A stretch of DNA of 64,000 nt. Source: Clusia tigrina. Taxonomy: Eukaryota; Arthropoda; Insecta; Diptera; Clusiidae. The translations under genes were made by a program, and so were the position numbers. Below, one piece after another: positions 55,378 through 64,000 of this stretch. The stretch's first letter is position 1. Each line of letters opens with the position of its first letter. Below the pieces are notes generated by a model. It saw nothing but the letters and a program-made list of their open reading frames with translations, was not told the DNA's origin and searched no databases. The DNA lies in NCBI GenBank assembly GCA_920105625.2, contig OV050032.1, forward strand, positions 78,163,879 to 78,227,878, given 5' to 3'.

Positions 55378-55920
55378 TGTTAATTCAAAATTCTGTTTTG
55401 AATTTGTGTTTTGAATTACCAGTACTTGAACTGGTAATTCACGATGATTAAATAATTCAAGAATTTAATCTGAATTTAAGGTTTTGAATTGTCAGTACTT
55501 GAACTGAAAATTCACTACGAAACAAAATTGAAGTTAATTTAAACTTGCCTTCTAGTACTTGCACTAGAAAACCTCGAAGAAATAATAATTCAATTATTGT
55601 TCTTTAGAGTTCTAATTTTGAACTGACTTTATTAAATAATTGCTTGCGTTTTTATACAAAATTTACATGTTAAAATCAATACTATATAATACGCTGCACA
55701 ACATATATGCTAGAGTAGCATATTATCATGAGACTAAAAACAACAAACAAACGTATCGAATTTCCGTCTGCTTAATGTGCAAGATAATTTAAATTGTTGT
55801 TATGCAAAGTGCAACGAACTTCTGTTATTACTGACGCAAAGAATAAATTGAACAGAAATCAAAATTGCAGTATTAAATGAAACTTAAAAATATCGAATTA
55901 AAATATATGTACATTTAACA
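55378..55920 (-). repeat. BEL-3 middle LTR, shared by units 1 and 2
   Basis: 543 bp, TGTTAATTC...ATTTAACA. To its left the minus strand reads TTTTGGTGACCCCGACGTGA, in the primer-binding position of unit 1. To its right is the polypurine tract of unit 2. It lacks ~41 bp (TAATAATACATATGATCAGC and following) present in the left LTR. It contains the three dyad motifs. Confidence 0.92.
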
Positions 55921-55957
55921 TTCTCCCCCGCGTTGAACGAATGTTCAACAATCAAGT

Positions 55958-57924
55958 CTACAAGTCCACGCAGAAGCCACGAGAGTACCTCGACGCTGAT
56001 TGTGGTGGGGCGTCTGGAGTTGTCTCTGACAGTGGGATTTCCTCTAGTGGTGAGTTTGCTTGCGAAGCCGTTGATTGACCTACCCCACGCTGCTTCTCTT
56101 GCTGCTTGTATCTCATGAAGATTGATATGATGATGACAATACTTAAGGCCAAGGCCGAATAACCCACTGCAAAGCTATGATATTGATGGATTTGCAGTTT
56201 GTTTGGAAGGTCTCTGATTTCGTGTATTTCCAAAATTTCATGCAGCTTTGACAATTCCTTTAGTTGTGGTTCATAATCAATCTTTGTGTTGTCCAAAACA
56301 TGGAGTGATGCTGGTTTTGTTATGTTTATATTGACACCGTATCCAACTGCAGGGTAGGAAGTGCTTGTAAATGATGATACTATCTGGCTGCTTGTTATAA
56401 TTAAGAGTTGATATTTTAGTACACATCCTGCCGTCAGCTCGAGAAATCCGGACCCTAACAGTCATATTTGCGAGACCTGGTTATTACATACTGCTGTTAC
56501 TTGTATTGGAATTGCCAGATCGAACATCCATTTATTTCTTTCATTGGTTTGTGTCCATACATGATCTCCGCTATGCTCAAGTATACAGTGGGATCTGGTT
56601 CCATTGTTGAGTAAACTGACCTCGCAGGCACATATTTCTGATCCCTTGTTGTATATGAGTTGCTTGTTGGCACAAAGATATAATTCGTTTTCCATTCTGA
56701 AACAAGACTGTAGAGTTTTAATCGTGGTTGGAAAATACTGATCTCGATGTACTCGTAAGTTGATCGCCATAATTGTTGTAGATAATTTTATTGCTACCAT
56801 AGAATTATTTATTCTTGTTGGAATTGGTATTAATCGGTACAAGTTAAAATGGTTCAAACTGGTTAGCGGCACAGTTATCTTAAATATTGCGTGTTTATCT
56901 GTTATTGCTGCCTTAACTTTCATCAACTTGTATATCGATAGGATGTCGCCTTGATAACCTTGTATTTGCATTGTTGGTGACAAATGTGCTGTGATTTTTA
57001 AGATTTCATCATTAAGCTGCTGTGGTGATAACAACTGAGGACTGATATGTCCGTGATGTATATTTGTAAGAACATTTATGAGTGCCGTTTGTATACGTTG
57101 AACGTTTCATGTCATGAGGGAAAGTTGAAGAGCTATCGATAGGAACGTCTGGAATGTATGTTCCTTCTGTGCCTCCAGTTCATTATGAAGTATTTGGTTT
57201 TCGATGTATCTCAGTCTTCTTTCAAGTTTTTCGAAAGATATTTGAGCGGAGGTTTGATCACGTTTTATGATGTTAATGGTTGAATCAATTACTGAGATTT
57301 GTTGCTTCATCATGCTTGTCAACTGTTGTTCATTGTCATTGATGGCCGCTATTGTTTCTGACGGGCATATTCTGAGTCCAAAACTCCAAACAGCGAATTA
57401 GCAACATTTCCCTCCAAATTAAGTGCACCTCTTTTCTGACGATGGCTTGCTAACAAATTTGTATCCAAGTCCAGGTCTGCATTAATGTGTTGAAACTGTT
57501 TGACTAGTTCATCGCATATTGTTGTTGGGTCTATTTCTTCGCACATGTGATACATAGCCGAGGCGCCATCCTCCAATAGTTGGATTTCAGTACGCAACGG
57601 TCTGAGATCATAATAAATCACCAGTTTCCACTCACTAGCAATGATTTGGCTTGATCCGATGTGTTCAAAATGAATACCTACAGTTGGATAAAATTTTGTC
57701 ACCTTGATTGGTTCGCACAATATCATTGGCAACATTAGCAATATCGCCAATAAAGTTATTAGGCTGAACTGTCGTGCCGTTTTTATTCCTCTTGATGGCC
57801 CTTCATTCATTTCGTCCTTTCGCTTTCTTGTAGTCGCCTCTTCGTTAGATTCTGCATCAGTATCTGCGTCTATGGGTAGTGGAGCGAGGCGATGTATTGC
57901 ACGTTTATAAACTCCCGTTGCCAT
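55958..57924 (-). pseudogene. BEL-3 unit 2 env-like gene
   Basis: This has the same structure as unit 1: an ATG-started first part (57924-57349) with signal-anchor-like segment and RQKR site, a frame shift near 57335, then a long frame with stops at 57107 and 56462 and a C-terminal membrane segment (frame 56296-55958). The TAG of unit 1 at 48514-48516 is CAG here (57020-57022), so this copy has one stop fewer. Small differences near the membrane segment (MRYKQQEK against MRYNQQEK). Not functional. Confidence 0.78.
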
Positions 57925-58912
57925 ATACTATTCGGCCAAGAGGCCACTGCGCAACAGGAGCATTGTCTTCTTTGATGATCACCATGTCGCCGAGTTTGAT
58001 GTTATCTCTCTGTCTTATCCACTTGTGTCGTTGTTGGAGTTCATTGAGATATTTATTGGACCATCTCTTCCAGAAATTGTGTTTTGATTGCGCCACCAAT
58101 TTCCATCTTGACAACAGTGATTGCTTTGTTGAGTCTGCTTTGCTATCTACTTGGGCGGTGAGTGCTTCTCCTATGAGGAGGTGACCTGGCTTTAGTGCTG
58201 TTAAATCCGAAGCGTCCGATGATAGTGGCATTAGTGACCGGGAATTTAATATGGCTTCTATTTCTACAATTACAGTTTCCAATTCTTCATAAGTCAATGA
58301 AGCTGATACGACACTTCTTAGTAGAAGATGTTTCACAGATTAAACAGCTGCTTCCCACAGTCCTCCGAAATGAGGGGATCTGGAAGGGATGAAATGGAAC
58401 TGTATTCCTTTTTGACTGCATGTTTTTCCAATTTTGTCTTGAGCGCTTGATGAATGGAGTGCTGACGATAACTCTGTCAATTGATTTCTTGCTCCGACGA
58501 ATTTGGTAGCGTTATCACTATATAGCTTTTGGCAGCGACCTCTTCGACTTATGAATCTTTTGAGGGCTCCAATAAACGCTTCTGTCGACAGATCCGTTAC
58601 CAACTCCAGATGAACAGCTTTAGAGGCAAAGCAACAGAGTACAGCTAAGCACGCTTTGGTTGGCTTCTTTCCTCGGACCTTATAATGCACCCACAAAGGT
58701 CCAGCGTAGTCAACACCAGTGTTAATGAATGGTCGAGCTGGTGTCATTCTTGTAGCTGGCAGGTGTCCCATCAATTGTTGTGCGAATTGAGGGGGAGTGA
58801 CGATGGCTGCTAATGCATGATCCTGTTCGACTATTGTTAAAGTAATAATTTTTACTCTAAAATTCCATTTGTTCTTCGTGTTATTTATAAATGATTCTTT
58901 GAAGTGTGACAA
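57905..58912 (-). pseudogene. BEL-3 unit 2 integrase
   Basis: Same protein sequence as in unit 1 over both frames: core 58912-58340 with VDYAG, YSDNATKF and GGLWEAAV (D, D, E), a TAA at 58340, and the C-terminal domain 58336-57905 (KPGHLLIGEAL, FWKRWSNKYL). The env frame starts within its last codons, as in unit 1. No private change was noticed in this gene. Confidence 0.9.
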
Positions 58913-59033
58913 ACGAGTTGCGATGGTTTATTTGATAAATCCATTCTCCATTTACTTGTACTGATCCAGTGAGCAATGATATGGCTGCTTCCTTTTTCTT
59001 TTCGATGTCAGAAGGTATTTGCAGCTGTTTTGA

Positions 59034-59811
59034 CTATACTGGGGGCCATAGCTGTTGCCTGGCGTGCAGAAACATTGGTCCTTGAAACCAGACTGCACTG
59101 TCAGCCAATGTCTTTGCTGAACATCCTCTTGACAGTAAATCGGCTGGATTTTCCTTTAAACTGACATGTCGCCATTGCTCGGGTAGAGTTAACATTTGAA
59201 TTTTTGCTACTCTATTTGCCACAAAAGTTTTGTATGCTGATGATTGTGCATTTATCCAATGAAGCACAACCTCTGAATCGGTCCAAAAGCACAACCTCTG
59301 AATGAAGCACAACCTCTGAATCGGTTTTTAATGGTGCAACACGGGTTTTGGCGCATAATAACCGCGTCATTATCCTGCCATCTTTTAGCGTTGCTCGTCG
59401 ATATGCTGCCGCGCCGAAGGCCCTTTCGGAAGCATCAGTAAAGATGTGTAGTTGTGTTGATGATGATAGTTCTCCCATGAATATATGTCTGGCTATTCGG
59501 AGATTGTTTAAGTGGTTAAGATTTTCTCTGAATGTCATCCATGTAGCGTTGAGATCTGATGGTAGAGCCTCATCCCAGGATAACTTTATTTGCCATAGAT
59601 GCTGTGTGAATATTTTTGCCTTGACGATCACCGGTGCCAGCAGTCCAAGTGGGTCAAACAGTCGTGCTAGATCGGAGCTGACCGTTCGTTTAGTGATTGC
59701 CCGCACAGGATCCAGCGTTGATCTGACACAGAATACATCCACTTTCGGCAACCACAATAACCCAAGCATTTTTATTGGGTCATTAGTGTCATTAGAAAAA
59801 TCTAAATTCAC
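59034..59811 (-). pseudogene. BEL-3 unit 2 RNase H region with filler deletion
   Basis: Frames 59811-59212 and 59312-59034 repeat those of unit 1: LARLFDPLGLLAPVIV, HIFTDASERAFGAAAY, then the filler of repeated ACCGATTCAGAGGTTG (59261-59326), then FWTDSEVVLHWINA. The scar is identical in both units. Confidence 0.87.
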
Positions 59812-59862
59812 TTCCTGGTCACCTTGTGGAATATTTGTTAATAGTTGGGGATGATTTGCACA

Positions 59863-60741
59863 CTATTTTCGCAAATTAAATCCATGTGTGCTTAACATTT
59901 TCATCAGCTGTCGTTGCATTTCTAAGACTGTAGCCAGACTGTCTGATCTTCCAAATCCTTCATCCACATAAAAATTGTCATGTATCATTTTTGCTCCCAA
60001 AGGATGACTTATCATGTTGTCGTTAGCGATTTGTTGCAGACATTTAGTTGCTAGGTACGGTGCTGCCCGTGTTCCATATGTAACGGTGTTTAGTTGAGCC
60101 AATGTTGGCTGTTGGATCCTCTCTCCATACGATGACTTGATAACGTCGATCTTCTGGATGTATTATGATCTTTTCGATATCGGTCGTGAACACAAAGCGT
60201 GGCAATCGAAAGCGTAGCAGTATTGAAAAAAGTTCACTTTGAACTGTGGCACGGTATACATTAAATCGTTCAATGAATATCCTGTCGTGGTTTTGCAATG
60301 GTCGCAATTTGGTTTTTTGCTATCGGTTTTTTGAATACAATGATGAGGAAGGAAGTAGTTAGGAGAGAGCATTGAGTCAAGCTTCACCTTCTTCATGTGT
60401 CGCAATCTTTCGTATTCTCTCATAAACTCCACATATTGTTTTCGCAGTTCCACGTTTCTCTGAAGTCGCTGTTCGAGACCAGGGAATCGATTATGAGCCA
60501 TTAGTCTAGATTCTCCTAAAGCTGTTAGATTTTCGAGAAATGGCAATTTTACGATGAAGCGTCCCAGGTAATTTTTGCGCATATTTTGGGCAAAGTGTGT
60601 TTCGCAATGTTGTTCTGCTGGTGACATGCTCTTTCCAATTGTTTCGGCTTCATCCATCTTCCATAATTTTTCAATTGCCTCGACCAGTGGACCATCCCTG
60701 CTATCGGTGTCTGTTTTCATCCCGAACACTGCACATGTCAA
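59863..60741 (-). pseudogene. BEL-3 unit 2 pol N-terminal part and reverse transcriptase
   Basis: Frames 60741-60163, 60307-60044 and 60102-59863 match unit 1, including NFYVDEGFG in the catalytic box and the stop at 59863. The pol N-part (LVEAIEKLWKMDEAE, HCETHFAQN) is the same at protein level. One silent-looking base change lies near 60658. Confidence 0.87.
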
Positions 60742-60767
60742 TGATTCCGCCGAAGGTTCAGACGCTT

Positions 60768-61402
60768 GTGAAGACCTAAATTTTGTAAAAATTGAAGGTC
60801 ACACAAAATACCGCCCTCACCGTATACCAACACTATGCGAGCACATGTAGCCAAACCACGCCACACGTGGTTATGCTCGAACACGACACAACGCCGAAAT
60901 ACGGGAATTCCGTATGCTCGAACACGACACAGTGCCGAAATACGGGACTTGTCGATGCTCGCATGAAAAAAAGGTATAAAAGGCCGGTGCACAGAGGAAC
61001 CGGTCTCTCTTGTGATTTCAACGACAACAGCGAACGAGCAGGCGAGTAAGTAGGTATAGAATTTGCGGACAGTGGCGACCACGGCAGACAGTTCCTGACT
61101 TTTGAGACTTCTTACGTGATTGGTGGCGTGAGGTTTTAACCGACATCACTACCACGTAAGAGAGTGCTCCACCCTAGGCGAAGTAAACGCGAGGTATTAA
61201 CCGGCGTTGAACTTCAAAGCAGCTATTGCTTCCACGTCTACCACGTATACCCCACTTCACCGCAATTAGACGAAGCGGAAAGTATACATAATTTAGTTAT
61301 AATTAGTTTAAAATTAAGTTATAGTTTACTAAATAATAAAAGAAAGTAAAAGAAACTACATCAAACGTGTTGTGTTAAGGTCAATAAAACAAATATTGTA
61401 CA
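60768..61402 (+). mobile_element. LTR-like insert in BEL-3 unit 2
   Basis: Same insert as at 52262-53037, with the 41-bp repeats and TATAAAAG box (60975-60982) but only one copy of the ~140-bp repeat. Because it sits at the same place in both units, it inserted before the array formed. Confidence 0.5.
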
Positions 61403-61970
61403 GGACTCTGGGAAGGCTGAGCATACCCCAGAGATCCCTTACACGCTCCAAATTTTCCGCTCACAATCCAACCCAGTGATGTGTTTTGGAGAATCGGGCC
61501 ATTATTCATCATCTTTATATGACCAGGTGCCAAGAGACTCAGGTAAAATTCGGCACCCAGCAAGACGTCAATTTTTCCTTGCTTGCAAAATTTCGGATCT
61601 GCCAACTGTATGTTGGCCGGGATTTTCCAATTTGAAGTATCAAATTGATTACTTGGTTGAGCGGAAATAATGTTTTGAGGTACAAATGCTTCCAAATTAG
61701 TTGTGAAACTAACTAGTGGATTGCATCTTGACGTAAATCCTCTGAGTGACCGTCTTTTGCGTATCGCCAATTCCCTCAATGCACAAGGAAGCTTTGGTTG
61801 GAGATATGGATAATCTCTTCATGAGACGTTCTGAGACGATGTTAACTTGGGAACCAGAATCCAAAATTGCTCTAAATTCCCCTGAGTTGCCATTGGCCGC
61901 AGTAATTCTTATCCTTGCTGCTGCCAGTAGTACGTATCCTTGAATTGATACGTTGCTTGCTGCTGCTGAT
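61381..61970 (-). pseudogene. BEL-3 unit 2 aspartic protease
   Basis: ILDSGSQVNIVSERL is present near 61890-61840 and KIDVLLGAEFYLSLL in the shifted frame 61779-61381, as in unit 1. One residue differs (CKQGKIDV here, CKQEKIDV in unit 1). The shift near 61725 is shared with unit 1. Confidence 0.85.
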
Positions 61971-63708
61971 GAAACTGTTGCATTTGGAATGGGATTTATT
62001 GATTCATTGGCTGATTGCCTTGCTTCTAATGACGGCATTTTTGGAATTAGTTTTTTTTCATTTCCAAAATGTAGCAACGTATTGTGTTTTTTGTCACATT
62101 TGTTGCAACATCTCGACTTGCGATTGTTTGAATTGTGATCGTTCTTAAAACAATTGAAACATAGTCGTTGCTTTTTTACCCACAACTGGCGTTCTGTAGT
62201 TGACAGCTGTAGAAATTTCTTGCAGTAATACAATGGATGACTACCAATTTCACACAATTTGCAGCTATTGCTGTTGGTCGACGTTGCAATGGAGGATACA
62301 ACTCTGTTGGGTGGTTGTGCCATTGCAGCTTTATCCTTACCGATAAACCGATGGCTTCCATTGAATGGAATTGTCCTTCCAAGAACAGCAGGAAGTTAGC
62401 CACTCCTTGTAATTCCTTTGGATTTGTTAAGTATTGTTCAAATCTCATGTGTGTGGATCGATCTAGTTTCTTTATTAGTAGATGAAGAAGAATCGGATCC
62501 CATGCTCCCGTATCAACCCCTAAATTTTTCAGAGCCAAGATGCATTCAAGTGTTGTGTCGTGCAAATTGTTAGTTGTCGAGGCAGTTGATGTCCCTGATG
62601 GCTGATTTAGTAGTTTTTCGATTAGCGTAGCTACTATTACCTTTCTGTTGTTGTACAGCTCTTGCAATAACGTCCTAGCTGCAACATAGTTGTCTTCCGT
62701 CAGGGAGAAGTTGTTGATTAATTTTGCAGCTTCTCCTGTAACATTAGCCTTTAGGTACCACATTTCTTGCACTGCTGCTAATGGCTGCTTGTCGATCATT
62801 TGGGAAAACAGATCGAAGAATTGTTGCCATTTCTAGTAATCGCCGTTGAACTGTGGTATGGTTACCTTTGGAAAGTAAACTGAACTTCGCAATGTTTACT
62901 CTTTTCTCGCGGCTGAAACACTGCCTCTGGTACCTTGGCATGTATCTGCTATTATAGAGAGATCAAGTAACTGGTGTTGTACCATTTCATCTAATTGATC
63001 GTACTCTGCTTGGTCAAAAGCTTCTGCTGCCGGATGTTCCAACTTTTCCCAAAGCTCGTCGTACACCAATTCTATTTGGGTCCAAAGATGACTGATGCTG
63101 TTTATATTTAATTTATAAAATTGCAATGGCTGGTTTTCTTGGACTGCTTCCAGATTTTCGAGTGCTCGCCTTAACGTAGCTATGCCAGCAGTCATCTTCC
63201 TCACTATGCCGTGTTGTAGAGCGGTTCTAGAAGGCTCCCTCATGAACGATGTCCTTTGCGCTACATGAGGAGCTGATGTTGGTATGTCTTCAATTTGATG
63301 CCTGGTGGATTCTAGTATGGCCGGTAAGCTTGCTGCTGCCGGTGGTGCTGCCGCCTTTTCGCCTGGTATAGTCCCACCTTCCTCGTTTGCCTGGAGACGG
63401 ATGGCTTCCTGGAGAAATCGCTCCTTATAGGTATCGACTAGCTTGCTGATTTGGTCGTAGTATCCGGTTGTGAAATATTCATGGTCAGCCGGATGATCCG
63501 TTAATGCCCTTAATTTGCCATCTGTTTCATCGAAGTCCTCCCAGTACTGAGTCAATTGACGCAATTTCTCATTGTAATAGGAGGACCTTGTTTTTCTATC
63601 TGCGGCATCCTTGTTGAAGTTCCGAATAATCCTCGTGATTTCTTCGCCGACCTCTCTTGCCGTTCTGCAAGCTCCGATACATTTGCCGTGGTGTATGTAT
63701 TTCAGCAC
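61971..63708 (-). pseudogene. BEL-3 unit 2 gag
   Basis: ATG at 63708, with the same TAA (62896-62898) and TAG (62833-62835) as unit 1 in one frame. The two units differ near 62247, where TTTTGACAC of unit 1 reads TTTCACAC here. This moves the zinc-binding region to another frame (62323-61709), where an extra pair CKLC precedes YYCKKF. In that frame the Cys pattern looks more natural, so unit 1 may carry the inserted base. Other changes are DNYVAARTLL and PADHEYF against DNYVATRTLL and PADLEYF. Confidence 0.86.
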
Positions 63709-63741
63709 TTAAACTGAAATATCACGTCGGGGTCACCAAAA

Positions 63742-64000
63742 TGTTAATTCAAAATTCTGTTTTGAATTTGTGTTTTGAATTACCAGTACTTGAACTGGTA
63801 ATTCACGATGATTAAATAATTCAAGAATTTAATCTGAATTTAAGGTTTTGAATTGTCAGTACTTGAACTGAAAATTCACTACGAAACAAAATTGAAGTTA
63901 ATTTAAACTGGCCTTCTAGTACTTGCACTAGAAAACCTCGAAGAAATAATAATTCAATTAGTGTTCTTTAGAGTTCTAATTTTGAACTGACTTTATTAAA
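63742..64000 (-). repeat. BEL-3 right LTR, partial (5' LTR of unit 2)
   Basis: It begins TGTTAATTCAAAATTC after the primer-binding position of unit 2 and contains the three dyad motifs. It is cut by the window end after 259 bp, so whether a third unit follows cannot be seen. Confidence 0.9.

Larger units (their letters stand above)
45884..55920 (-). mobile_element. BEL-3 unit 1, complete with env-like gene
   Basis: In minus-strand order: LTR (55920-55378), gag (55344-), protease, an LTR-like insert (53037-52262), pol N-part, RT, RNase H, integrase, env-like gene, a partial LTR (47414-47042), a second env 3' piece, and the left LTR (46472-45884). The partial LTR and extra env piece come from a 942-bp tandem duplication. 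Gag, pol and env all carry stops or frameshifts. Presence of env downstream of pol is known for some insect BEL elements such as roo. Confidence 0.9.
45884..64000 (-). repeat. Tandem array of the BEL-3 element sharing an LTR
   Basis: Two head-to-tail copies of one BEL/Pao element on the minus strand. Matching positions are 8,506 bp apart from the env end to about 60.77 kb, then 8,364-8,365 bp apart because unit 2 has one copy fewer of a ~140-bp repeat. The middle LTR (55378-55920) has the primer-binding side of unit 1 on its left and the polypurine tract of unit 2 on its right. The array continues beyond the window. Confidence 0.93.
55378..64000 (-). mobile_element. BEL-3 unit 2 (runs off the window in its 5' LTR)
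   Basis: This has the same order and nearly the same sequence as unit 1, without the 942-bp duplication and with only one copy of the ~140-bp repeat. Shared defects (gag stops, RNase H scar, YVDE, env breaks, LTR-like insert) show that both units descend from one already dead element. Confidence 0.92.

Overview
The window is a eukaryotic repeat graveyard. I found no host gene, tRNA, rRNA or CRISPR array. Nearly every base belongs to a retrotransposon or to a repeat inside one. The mix (Jockey-clade LINEs with RGACGTGY promoter boxes, copia, BEL/Pao with an env-like gene, gypsy elements in TA-rich targets, AT-rich spacers with GACGGACA runs) points to an insect, most likely a brachyceran fly, and to heterochromatin. 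Element names such as Gypsy-1 or Jockey-1 are local labels, not database names.

Region 1 (1-1841): the minus-strand pol remnant of a Ty3/gypsy element (Gypsy-1). Region 2 (1842-26746): a head-to-tail array of a ~10.0-kb composite unit. Each unit is a minus-strand copia-type element (Copia-1) whose integrase is split by a plus-strand Jockey-type LINE (Jockey-1), with a perfect 12-bp target-site duplication. Neighbouring units share one 165-bp LTR. One partial and two complete units are present.

Region 3 (26747-39640): a (TA)n tract holding the 5' LTR of a plus-strand gypsy element (Gypsy-2). Gypsy-2 is split by a minus-strand Jockey-type LINE (Jockey-2), itself split by a plus-strand BEL/Pao element (BEL-1). 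Further on, Gypsy-2 is also split by a 1.5-kb element with short terminal inverted repeats, made of degenerate ~410-bp repeats. Region 4 (39804-45774): a decayed plus-strand BEL/Pao element with two LTRs (BEL-2). Region 5 (45884-64000): a second LTR-sharing tandem array, made of a minus-strand BEL/Pao element with an env-like gene (BEL-3). It holds one complete unit and a second unit that runs off the window in its 5' LTR.

All the coding regions are broken, so nothing here looks autonomously mobile. The strongest signals are structural: two unrelated LTR families both form single-LTR-shared tandem arrays, and the order of insertion, deletion and unequal exchange can be read from shared breakpoints. 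Start codons of broken ORFs are nominal, and junctions without a visible target duplication are approximate.
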